From contig JAJYPU010000018.1 of assembly GCA_021795095.1 (NCBI GenBank), positions 1 through 20,458 of the forward strand: a stretch of 20,458 nt of DNA. Direction: 5' to 3'. A program made the position numbers and the translations under genes. This stretch comes from Actinomycetes bacterium. GTDB lineage: Bacteria; Actinomycetota; Acidimicrobiia; Acidimicrobiales; RAAP-2. Shown here piece by piece: positions 13,993 through 20,458 of the stretch (position 1 is the stretch's first letter; the number at the start of each line of letters is the position of its first letter). The notes under the pieces are model-generated. The model saw only the letters and a list, made by a program, of their open reading frames with translations. It was not told the origin of the DNA and searched no databases.

Positions 13993-15549
13993 ATGGAACA
14001 TTCGATGGCCCAACGATTGAGCGACCTGGCCGCACGCAAGGAACAGGCCCGCACCGCCGGCGGTGAACCAGCCCTCGAGCGTCACCGCGCCAAGGGCAAG
14101 TTGACCGCGCGCGAACGCATCGAGTACCTCCTCGACGAGGACTCCTTCCAAGAGCTCGACATGCTGACCCGACACATCGCCTCGGGCATGGGCCTCGAGG
14201 AGAACCGCCCCTACACCGACGGCGTGATCACCGGCTACGGCACCATCGACGGCCGCAAGGTGTGCGTCTACAGCCAGGACTTCACCGTCTTCGGCGGCGC
14301 GCTCGGCGAGACCCACGGCGCCAAGATCCACAAGATCATGGACCTGGCGACGTCCATGGGGCTGCCGATGATCGGTCTCAACGACGGCGCCGGTGCGCGC
14401 ATCCAAGAGGGCGTCGCGGCGCTCAACGCCTACGGAGGGATCTTCCGTCGCAACGCCGCGGCCTCGGGGGTCATCCCGCAGGTCTCGGTGATCCTCGGGC
14501 CCTGCGCCGGGGGCGCGGTCTACTCGCCCGCTTTGACCGACTTCATCTTCATGGTGAAGGACACGAGCCACATGTTCATCACCGGTCCCGACGTCGTGCG
14601 CACCGTCACCGGTGAGGTGGTGACCCTCGAGGAGCTCGGGGGCGCCCAGACGCACGCCACCAAGTCGGGCGTCGCCAACTTCGTCATGCCCGACGAGAAG
14701 AGCGTCCTCGACGAGGTCCGCTACCTGCTCTCGTTCCTGCCCTCCAACAACATGGAGGAGCCGCCGCGGATCATGTCGGGCGATCCCGCTGACCGCTCGT
14801 GCGACTCACTTCGCGAACTGCTGCCGATGTCCTCGAACCAGCCCTACGACATGAAGAAGGTCATCGCGGCGGTCGTCGACGACGGTGACTACCTCGAAGT
14901 GCACGCCAACTACGCCCAACAGGTGACGTGCGGCTTCGCCCGCGTCGACGGACACACCGTCGGCATCGTCGGCAACCAGCCGGCCGTGCTCGCGGGCGTG
15001 CTCGACATCGCCTCGAGTGAGAAGGCGGCGCGCTTCGTGCGCACGTGCGATGCCTTCAACGTGCCCATCATCACCTTCGTCGACGTGCCCGGGTTCATGC
15101 CCGGCGTCGACCAGGAGTACGGCGGGATCATCCGCCACGGCGCGAAGCTGCTCTACGCGTTCTGCGAGGCCACGGTGCCGCGCATCTCGGTGATCACCCG
15201 CAAGGCCTACGGCGGGGCCTACGTGGTCATGAACTCCAAGTCGATCGGCGCCGACCTGGTCTTCGCCTGGCCGACCGCCGAGCTCGCGGTGATGGGATCC
15301 TCGGGGGCCGTGGAGATCGTGCACCGACGCGACCTGCTCGAAGCGGCGGACCCCAACGCCCGTCGCACCGAACTCATCGACGAGTACGAGGAGCGCTACG
15401 CAACGCCCTATATCGCCGCCGAGCGCGGCTTCGTCGACGACGTCATCGACCCAGCCGACACCCGTCGCGTGCTCGCCCGTTCGCTCGACCTGCTGCGCTC
15501 CAAGCGCGAGGAGCTGCCCAAGCGCAAGCACGGGAACGTACCGCTGTGA
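13993..15549 (+). CDS. pccB: propionyl-CoA/acyl-CoA carboxylase beta subunit (carboxyltransferase)
   Basis: A 518-residue carboxyltransferase that moves the carboxyl group from biotin to propionyl-CoA, giving methylmalonyl-CoA. Typical crotonase-fold motifs are [19 protein letters not shown] near the N terminus, [29 protein letters not shown] for the acyl-CoA oxyanion hole, and [18 protein letters not shown] followed by [14 protein letters not shown] and [16 protein letters not shown] for the biotin oxyanion hole. ATG 13993 gives the usual N terminus; ATG 14005 is an alternative. The partner biotinylated alpha chain is not in the window. The stop shares GTGA with the epsilon subunit gene. Confidence 0.94.
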   Translation: MEHSMAQRLSDLAARKEQARTAGGEPALERHRAKGKLTARERIEYLLDEDSFQELDMLTRHIASGMGLEENRPYTDGVITGYGTIDGRKVCVYSQDFTVFGGALGETHGAKIHKIMDLATSMGLPMIGLNDGAGARIQEGVAALNAYGGIFRRNAAASGVIPQVSVILGPCAGGAVYSPALTDFIFMVKDTSHMFITGPDVVRTVTGEVVTLEELGGAQTHATKSGVANFVMPDEKSVLDEVRYLLSFLPSNNMEEPPRIMSGDPADRSCDSLRELLPMSSNQPYDMKKVIAAVVDDGDYLEVHANYAQQVTCGFARVDGHTVGIVGNQPAVLAGVLDIASSEKAARFVRTCDAFNVPIITFVDVPGFMPGVDQEYGGIIRHGAKLLYAFCEATVPRISVITRKAYGGAYVVMNSKSIGADLVFAWPTAELAVMGSSGAVEIVHRRDLLEAADPNARRTELIDEYEERYATPYIAAERGFVDDVIDPADTRRVLARSLDLLRSKREELPKRKHGNVPL

Positions 15550-15734
15550 GCCACGGCCTCGCCCCACGCCCGGGTCCCACACCGGCCGAGGTCGCCGCGG
15601 TGAGCGCCGCGTTGAGCGTGCTCGCGACCGTGCGCCCGGCCGTTGACGGCGGGCGGGTACCGGCTTGGCGCTTCTCGGGCCGCTGGTTCAACGCGGGGCG
15701 CTACGCCAACCGGCGCCCCATCGTCAGCCATTAG
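15546..15734 (+). CDS. acyl-CoA carboxylase epsilon subunit
   Basis: A 62-residue protein with the layout of actinobacterial AccE/PccE subunits: a Pro-rich start, a helix [17 protein letters not shown] and the C-terminal [12 protein letters not shown] motif. Such subunits join alpha and beta chains and raise carboxylase activity. The GTG at 15546 overlaps the pccB stop as GTGA, so translation is coupled. Its TAG stop overlaps the convergent ecm stop within 15731-15734. Confidence 0.85.
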   Translation: MSHGLAPRPGPTPAEVAAVSAALSVLATVRPAVDGGRVPAWRFSGRWFNAGRYANRRPIVSH

Positions 15735-17698
15735 TCGGCGGTCGCCTCGACCATCGCGAGTAGGTCGCCCATGATCGCCTCCAGGGAGAAGTTCTTGGGG
15801 GTGTAGACCGCCGCGACGCCCGCCTCGCGCAGCCGTTGGGCGTCGGCCTCGGGCACGATGCCCCCGACGACGACCGGGACGCTCACACCCGCGGCGGCCA
15901 GGCCGTCGAGGATCCGGGGCACGAGCGCGAGGTGGGAGCCCGAGAGCAGCGAGACCCCGACGATGTCGACGTCCTCGTCGCGCGCGACGGCCACGATCTC
16001 CTCGGGACTGAGTCGAATCCCCTGGTAGACGACCTCGAAGCCGGCATCTCGGGCCGCGACCGCGATCTGTTCGGCCCCGTTGGAGTGTCCGTCGAGACCG
16101 GGCTTGGCCACGAGGAGCTTGGGCGGCGAGCCGCGACGCTCGGCCAGTGCGCGCGAGCGCGCCACCAACGCCGCGAAGCCGACGGCGCGGTGGCCGACGC
16201 CGGCGCGGACCCCCGTGGGGGCGCGGTACTCACCAAAGACCCCGCGCAGGCAGTTCGCCCATTCGCCCGTCGTGCCGCCGGCGCGCGCGAGAGCCATCGA
16301 GGGCACCATCACGTTGTCTGTCGGGTCGTCACTGGTTACCACCCGCGCGAGCTCGGCGAGGGCTGCCTGAACTGCGGCCTCGTCGCGCTGGGCGCGCCAG
16401 GCGACGACGTCGTCGACCAGCTGGCGTTCGACGTCGGGGTCCACGGTCAAGATGGCCGCGTCGAGGTCGACGGTCAGCGGCGACGGGGCAGTCTCGGTGA
16501 ACCGGTTGACACCGACGACGACCTGTTCGCCGGACTCGATGCGCGCGACCCGCTCGGCCTGGCTGGCGACGAGCCGCGCCTTCAACTCCTCGACGGCCGC
16601 GAAGGCGCCGCCGAGCTCGAGCACGTCGTCGAGCTCGGCGCGCGCCGCCGCGGTGAGCTCGCGGACCTTGGCGTCCATGACGATGGAGCCCGCGAAGAGG
16701 TCGGGGTACTCGAGCAGGTCACTCTCGAAGGCGAGGACCTGCTGGAGTCGAAGACTCCACTGCTGGTCCCACGGGCGCGGCAGCCCGAGGGCCTCGTTCC
16801 ACGCCGGAAGCTGCACGGCCCGCGCGCGGGCGTCACCCGAGAGGGTGACGCCGAGCATCTCGAGCACGATGCGCGCGATGTTGTTCTCGGGCTGCTGCTC
16901 GGTCAGCCCGAGTGAGTTCACCTGAACCCCGTAACGGAAGCGGCGCTTGGCGGGGTCCTCAACCCCGTAGCGGGTGCGACAGATCTCGTCCCACATCGCG
17001 GTGAAGGTGCGCATCTTGGCGATCTCCTCGACGAAGCGGACGCCGGCGTTGACGAAGAACGAGATGCGGCCGACGACGCTCGCCATCGCCTCGGGCGCGA
17101 CCTTGCCCGAGGCGGCGACCGCGTCGAGGACGTCGATCGCCGTCGCGAGGGCGTAGGCGATCTCCTGGACGGGCGTCGCCCCGGCCTCTTGGAGGTGGTA
17201 GCTGCAGACGTTGATCGGGTTCCACTTGGGCACGTGGGACTCGGCGAAGGCGATCATGTCGACGATCAAGCGCTTCGACGGTTCGGGGGCGAAGATGTAG
17301 GTCCCGCGGCTCAGGTACTCCTTGACGATGTCGTTCTGGGTCGTGCCCGCGAGCTTGGCGAGGTCGGCGCCCTGCTCCTCGGCGAGCACGAGGTAGAGCG
17401 ACCACAGCCACGCGGCCGTGGCGTTGATCGTCATCGAGGTGTTCATCTCGTCGAGGGGCAGGCCCTCGAAGAGCTGGCGGACGTGGCCGAGGTGCGCCAC
17501 GGGCACGCCCACCTTGCCGACCTCGCCCGCGGCGTTTTTGTCGTCGGGGTCGTAACCGGTCTGGGTGGGCAGGTCGAAGGCGATGGAGAGCCCGGTCTGG
17601 CCCTTGGCGAGGTTGGCGCGGAACAGCTCGTTTGAGGCCCGGGCCGTCGAGTGGCCCGAGTACGTGCGCATCACCCAGGGTTTGGATCGCTCACTCAT
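15731..17698 (-). CDS. ecm: ethylmalonyl-CoA mutase (MeaA type)
   Basis: A 655-residue coenzyme-B12 mutase in one chain. The substrate-binding barrel opens with KPWVMRTYSGHSTARASNEL and continues AKGQTGLSIAFDLPTQTGYD, NTSMTINATAAW and NVCSYHLQEAGATPVQE. The B12-binding domain covers about 525-650, with cobalt ligand H538 in KPGLDGHSNG and later LLSGSHLALVP. These features match the MeaA/Ecm branch, which turns ethylmalonyl-CoA into methylsuccinyl-CoA, rather than classical methylmalonyl-CoA mutase. The neighbouring ccr supports this. ATG 17698 shares ATGA with the hbd stop. In-frame sequence further upstream is out-of-frame hbd and not coding. Confidence 0.92.
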   Translation of the reverse strand: MSERSKPWVMRTYSGHSTARASNELFRANLAKGQTGLSIAFDLPTQTGYDPDDKNAAGEVGKVGVPVAHLGHVRQLFEGLPLDEMNTSMTINATAAWLWSLYLVLAEEQGADLAKLAGTTQNDIVKEYLSRGTYIFAPEPSKRLIVDMIAFAESHVPKWNPINVCSYHLQEAGATPVQEIAYALATAIDVLDAVAASGKVAPEAMASVVGRISFFVNAGVRFVEEIAKMRTFTAMWDEICRTRYGVEDPAKRRFRYGVQVNSLGLTEQQPENNIARIVLEMLGVTLSGDARARAVQLPAWNEALGLPRPWDQQWSLRLQQVLAFESDLLEYPDLFAGSIVMDAKVRELTAAARAELDDVLELGGAFAAVEELKARLVASQAERVARIESGEQVVVGVNRFTETAPSPLTVDLDAAILTVDPDVERQLVDDVVAWRAQRDEAAVQAALAELARVVTSDDPTDNVMVPSMALARAGGTTGEWANCLRGVFGEYRAPTGVRAGVGHRAVGFAALVARSRALAERRGSPPKLLVAKPGLDGHSNGAEQIAVAARDAGFEVVYQGIRLSPEEIVAVARDEDVDIVGVSLLSGSHLALVPRILDGLAAAGVSVPVVVGGIVPEADAQRLREAGVAAVYTPKNFSLEAIMGDLLAMVEATAD

Positions 17699-18552
17699 CG
17701 GCGGGGGTAGTCGTAGAAGCCGCGTCCGGACTTGCGACCGAGTCGGCCGGCGGTCACCATTCGGCGCAGGGCGGGCACGGGGGCGAAGTTGGGATCGGCG
17801 AACTCGTTGTAGAGCGCCTCGAGGATGGCGAGGGAGGTGTCCAGCCCGACGAGGTCGAGCAGGGCGAAGGGGCCCATCGGGAAGCCGCAGCCGCCCTTCA
17901 TGGCCACGTCGATCCCCTCCATCGTGGCCACGCCCTGTTCCAGCAGTCGCACAGCGTTGTTGAGGTAGGGGAAGAGCAACGCGTTCACCACGAACCCGGC
18001 CTGGTCCTTCACGACGACGGCGTCCTTGCCGCACCGGGTCACGAAGTCCACCACGTAGTCGATCGTCTCGTCGCTCGCCGACAGCGGGCGGACGATCTCC
18101 ACGAGTGACATCACCGGCGCCGGGTTAAAGAAGTGCACGCCGCAGACTCGCTCGGGACGCGAGGTCTCCATGGCGAGGTCAATCACCGACAGGGTCGAGG
18201 TATTGGTCGCGAGGATCGCGTCGGGTCGCACCACGTGGTCGAGTTCGTTGAAGAGCACGCGTTTGACGTCCATGTCCTCGACGACCGATTCGATGACCAA
18301 CTCACAGTTCGCGAGGTCGGCGAGCTCGGTTGTGGCCGTGACGCGCGCGTGCAGCGCGGCGGCGTCGGCGGCGTCTCGCGTGCCACGTTCGACCTGGCGG
18401 GCGAGCGAGCGGTCCAGTCCCACCAGCAGCGCGTCGGCGCTTGCCTGATTGCGGCTACGTACAATCACGCTCGCCCCCGTGGCGGCGACCACCTCGGCGA
18501 TGCCGCTCCCCATGATGCCTGACCCCAAGACGCCGATGGTTCGCAAGTTCAT
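17695..18552 (-). CDS. hbd: 3-hydroxybutyryl-CoA dehydrogenase
   Basis: A 285-residue L-3-hydroxyacyl-CoA dehydrogenase that reduces acetoacetyl-CoA to (S)-3-hydroxybutyryl-CoA, or the reverse. The NAD site is IGVLGSGIMGSGIAE (6-20). Catalytic S119, H140 in VHFFNPAP and E152 in LVEIVRP are present, and the C-terminal domain ends with the standard GRKSGRGFYDY. TACTAT-N6-ATG suggests a leaderless start. The gene is translationally coupled to ecm. It would provide the reduction before crotonyl-CoA formation, although many ethylmalonyl-CoA pathways use an (R)-specific reductase instead. Confidence 0.94.
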   Translation of the reverse strand: MNLRTIGVLGSGIMGSGIAEVVAATGASVIVRSRNQASADALLVGLDRSLARQVERGTRDAADAAALHARVTATTELADLANCELVIESVVEDMDVKRVLFNELDHVVRPDAILATNTSTLSVIDLAMETSRPERVCGVHFFNPAPVMSLVEIVRPLSASDETIDYVVDFVTRCGKDAVVVKDQAGFVVNALLFPYLNNAVRLLEQGVATMEGIDVAMKGGCGFPMGPFALLDLVGLDTSLAILEALYNEFADPNFAPVPALRRMVTAGRLGRKSGRGFYDYPRR

Positions 18553-18558
18553 TGCTGG

Positions 18559-18590
18559 ATAGTAGTGCCCGGTCGTCTCGGTGGGATACT
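18559..18590. promoter_or_regulatory. divergent leaderless promoters of hbd and the S51-like gene
   Basis: On the minus strand TACTAT (18559-18564) stands six bases before the hbd ATG. On the plus strand GATACT (18585-18590) stands six bases before the GTG at 18597. Only 44 bp separate the two start codons, neither has a Shine-Dalgarno sequence, and both -10 elements fit in the gap with -35 regions overlapping each other's transcripts. Confidence 0.45.
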
Positions 18591-18596
18591 CGACAC

Positions 18597-19202
18597 GTGA
18601 CCACGCTCGTCGCCGGCTCGCTGCGCGCCTTCATCGACGCCATGACCCGCGAGGTGGAGGGCGCGTCGGTGGTCGTGGTGCCGACCGCCGCCGCCTTCAT
18701 CGGCGCCGCGCAGGCGGCGCTCGAGATCGCCACCGCGCTCGAGCCGACCGGAGCCGACGTGGAGGCGCTGATGGTGCTCGACCGCGTCGGCGCCCACGAC
18801 CTCGCCCTCGTCGAGCGCGTCGAGCGCGCCGACTTCGTGGTGTTGTGCGACGGGGCGGCCCTGCACGCGAGGGCGGTGTGGCGCGACAGTGCCTTCGGCG
18901 ACGCGCTCGCCGCGGCGCGGCTCGTCGCGATCGGGTCGGTGGCGACGGTGCTCGGGTCGGTGATGATCGATCCACGTGGGGGCGCGCCGACCATCGGGCT
19001 CGGCTACCGGCACGGGGCGGTCCTCACGGTACCCGCGACGGCCGAGCAGCTCGAGCGGACTCGTCAGTTGCTTTCCGGCGATGAGCCGTTGGTGGTCGTG
19101 GGTGCGCGAGGCGTCCTGGCCGAGTCAGAGGGACGGTGGCGCGTCGTGGTCGCCGACGACGTCGAGGTGACTCGCGGCGCGAACGCCGCGAGGCTGGACT
19201 AG
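18597..19202 (+). CDS. peptidase S51/cyanophycinase-like protein, catalytic serine apparently lost
   Basis: A 201-residue protein. The order VVVVPTAAAF, a VVLCDGAALHARAVWRDS segment in the place of the usual GG(N/D)xLxLRxVLKD, and SVMIDPRGGAPTIGLGY resembles the class I amidotransferase-like fold of peptidase S51 and actinobacterial relatives. In those enzymes a GxSAGA nucleophile elbow lies before the DPRGG motif. Here the same stretch reads AIGSVATVLG, so by alignment the serine falls on G113, with S114 adjacent. It is probably inactive as a hydrolase or works differently. Function is unknown. GTG 18597 is chosen for its leaderless -10 and because a start at 18552 overlaps hbd. Confidence 0.7.
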   Translation: MTTLVAGSLRAFIDAMTREVEGASVVVVPTAAAFIGAAQAALEIATALEPTGADVEALMVLDRVGAHDLALVERVERADFVVLCDGAALHARAVWRDSAFGDALAAARLVAIGSVATVLGSVMIDPRGGAPTIGLGYRHGAVLTVPATAEQLERTRQLLSGDEPLVVVGARGVLAESEGRWRVVVADDVEVTRGANAARLD

Positions 19203-19750
19203 GACTCGCTGATCGTCACGGACTCGATGACGACCCGCTCGCGGGGCTTGCCCGACGGCGTGCCGACGTCGTTGATGGTGGCGACCACGTCGAGGCCCTT
19301 GACGACCTTGCCGAAGAGCGCGTAGAGCGGTGGGAGCCGGACGCCGTCGGGTCCCGAGATGACGAAGAACTGGCTGCCGTTGGTGTTGGGGCCGGCGTTG
19401 GCCATGGCGAGCGACCCGAGCTCGTAGCGCCCGGCCTTGGGCAGCTCGTCCTCGAAGCGGTAACCGGGGCCGCCACTGCCGCTACCCGTCGGGTCGCCGC
19501 CCTGGAGGACGAAGCCGGGGATGATGCGGTGAAAGACGATCCCGTCGAAGTAGTGCCAGCGCGCGAGGAACACGAAGCTGTTGACCGTCTTTGGGGCCGC
19601 GAGCGGGTCCAGGGCGATCTCGAGCGTGCCCATGGAGGTCACCATCGTCGCGCCGTAGGTCTTGGCCGGGTCGATGATCATCGGCGGCGGCGCGTCGAAG
19701 CGCTGGCGCTGGACGCTGGAGCCGTCGGGGTTTGGGATGAGGTCACTCAT
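19199..19750 (-). CDS. cyclophilin-type peptidyl-prolyl cis-trans isomerase
   Basis: A 183-residue prolyl isomerase. The catalytic and substrate-binding residues are visible in FDGIVFHRIIPGFVLQGGD (R75, F80, Q83), LGSLAMANAGPNTNGSQFFV (M117, Q127, F129) and LFGKVVKGLDVV. There is no signal peptide or membrane segment, so it acts in the cytoplasm. ATG 19750 is preferred over an in-frame GTG at 19756. It follows the FKBP gene by 25 bp in the same direction and is probably cotranscribed with it. Its TAG stop shares CTAG (19199-19202) with the convergent S51-like gene. Confidence 0.92.
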   Translation of the reverse strand: MSDLIPNPDGSSVQRQRFDAPPPMIIDPAKTYGATMVTSMGTLEIALDPLAAPKTVNSFVFLARWHYFDGIVFHRIIPGFVLQGGDPTGSGSGGPGYRFEDELPKAGRYELGSLAMANAGPNTNGSQFFVISGPDGVRLPPLYALFGKVVKGLDVVATINDVGTPSGKPRERVVIESVTISES

Positions 19751-19775
19751 GATCACTCGCTTCGCTGGTGGTTGG

Positions 19776-20429
19776 TTAACTGATCTTCAAGAGGTCGACG
19801 ACGAAGACGAGGGTGTCGTTCGCCGCGATGCCGCCGCCCCGGGCCACCGCACCGTAGCCGAGCGACGGCGGCAGGATGAGCTCGCGGCGTCCGCCGACGC
19901 GCATCCCGACGAGGCCCTTGTCCCAGCCGGTGATCACGTGGCCGGCGCCGAGGGTGAAGGTGAAGGGCTGGGCGGTCCAGGACGACTGGATGACCTTGCG
20001 CGTCGAGTAGGTCGCGAGGACGTACTGCACGGTGAGGGACTGACCGTCCTTCGCGGCCGGTCCGGTGCCGGTGATGAGGTTGCTCATCTCGGGCGTGGTG
20101 GGTGGGGGTCCCGCGGGCACGATGACGGTCGGCGCCTTGCCGAAGGTCCCCGCGGGCGAGGGGCTCGCCACGGGGGCGAAATGCACCGCGGCGGTGCTCG
20201 TCGTCGCCGGAGCGGTGGTGGTGGTGGTCGGCGCCGCGGCGACCGTGGTGGTCGTCGTCGGTGTGGACTTGCCACGGAACAGCAGCGCGGCCGAGACGAT
20301 GATCGCGATCGCGACGACGACCACGATCGACGTGCGTTGGATGGTCTTACGCCGCTTCGCGGCGCGTTGCTGGGCCTCAATCTTTTGGCGACGGGCCGCC
20401 TTCTGTCGCTCTCGCTTCGCAGTTGCCAT
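19776..20429 (-). CDS. membrane-anchored FKBP-type peptidyl-prolyl cis-trans isomerase
   Basis: A 217-residue protein. A highly basic cytoplasmic N terminus (residues 1-33) precedes one transmembrane helix at about 34-51. A Thr/Ala/Pro-rich linker (55-95) leads to an FKBP domain at about 105-217 with SLTVQYVLATY, GAGHVITGWDKGLVGMRVGG and LPPSLGYGA. It should fold exported proteins outside the membrane. The basic N terminus and absence of a lipobox argue for a membrane anchor instead of a lipoprotein. TAATGT stands seven bases before ATG 20429, again a leaderless pattern. It leads the cyclophilin gene. Confidence 0.92.
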   Translation of the reverse strand: MATAKRERQKAARRQKIEAQQRAAKRRKTIQRTSIVVVVAIAIIVSAALLFRGKSTPTTTTTVAAAPTTTTTAPATTSTAAVHFAPVASPSPAGTFGKAPTVIVPAGPPPTTPEMSNLITGTGPAAKDGQSLTVQYVLATYSTRKVIQSSWTAQPFTFTLGAGHVITGWDKGLVGMRVGGRRELILPPSLGYGAVARGGGIAANDTLVFVVDLLKIS

Positions 20430-20436
20430 GGGTGCG

Positions 20437-20442
20437 ACATTA
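20437..20442 (-). promoter_or_regulatory. -10 element (TAATGT) for leaderless FKBP gene
   Basis: On the minus strand TAATGT is followed by seven bases and the ATG at 20429. No Shine-Dalgarno sequence is present between them. The -35 region would fall beyond the window edge. Confidence 0.4.
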
Positions 20443-20458
20443 CTTGGCCCACGAAAGG

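Noticed and set aside
17699..18034. N-terminal extension of the ecm frame into hbd
   Set aside because: The extra residues are an Arg/Pro-rich shadow of hbd. ATG 17698 gives the conserved mutase N terminus and an ATGA coupling.
18553..18596. cobalamin riboswitch for the B12-dependent mutase
   Set aside because: Only 44 bp separate hbd from the divergent gene, far too little for a cobalamin riboswitch of about 200 nt, and no B12-box is seen.
1..20458. CRISPR arrays, insertion sequences, transposases, phage genes
   Set aside because: No regularly spaced repeats, transposase or integrase motifs were found. Gene order and codon use look chromosomal throughout.

Overview
The window is a compact, GC-rich bacterial chromosome segment. 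The gene set (dnaX-recR, crotonyl-CoA carboxylase/reductase, ethylmalonyl-CoA mutase, a small acyl-CoA carboxylase epsilon subunit, a membrane-anchored FKBP with a Thr-rich linker), the GTGA/ATGA start-stop overlaps and the many apparently leaderless starts point to an actinobacterium. A deep-branching class such as Acidimicrobiia is my inference and cannot be proved here.

Layout. 1-2746: information-processing block with a minus-strand tRNA-Ser(GGA), a plus-strand SRP RNA with an unusually long stem, then dnaX and recR overlapping by 4 bp. 2814-3326: a SixA-like phosphatase. 3328-6686 (minus strand): a NarL-type response regulator, its PAS/HisKA_3 sensor kinase and a thiolase. 6687-6991: a 305-bp divergent regulatory region ending in an AT-rich island with repeated TAAGTAG/TACTTAAGTA elements. 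6992-10786: a two-gene redox operon encoding a NapH/NosR-like membrane polyferredoxin and a 733-residue ferredoxin/GltD-like flavoprotein/flavodoxin fusion. A 43-bp perfect palindromic terminator closes it. 10842-11762 (minus): an Rrf2 regulator with probable Fe-S ligands and an added SRPBCC-like C-terminal domain. 11826-12035: a small membrane protein. 12166-18552: an acyl-CoA block with ccr, epimerase, pccB and epsilon subunit on plus, converging on ecm and hbd on minus. 18597-19202: a degenerate peptidase-S51-like protein. 19199-20429 (minus): FKBP and cyclophilin prolyl isomerases.

How it works together. Thiolase, Hbd, Ccr, epimerase and Ecm are successive steps of the ethylmalonyl-CoA route from acetyl-CoA, although a crotonase, methylsuccinyl-CoA dehydrogenase, mesaconyl-CoA hydratase and lyase are not in the window. 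The carboxylase beta and epsilon subunits would handle the propionyl-CoA produced. The most unusual part is the 6.0-11.8 kb region. There a two-component system, an operator-rich promoter, a membrane Fe-S protein, a three-module NAD(P)H/Fe-S/flavin/flavodoxin protein and an Rrf2-SRPBCC sensor look like one regulated electron-transfer module of unknown acceptor.
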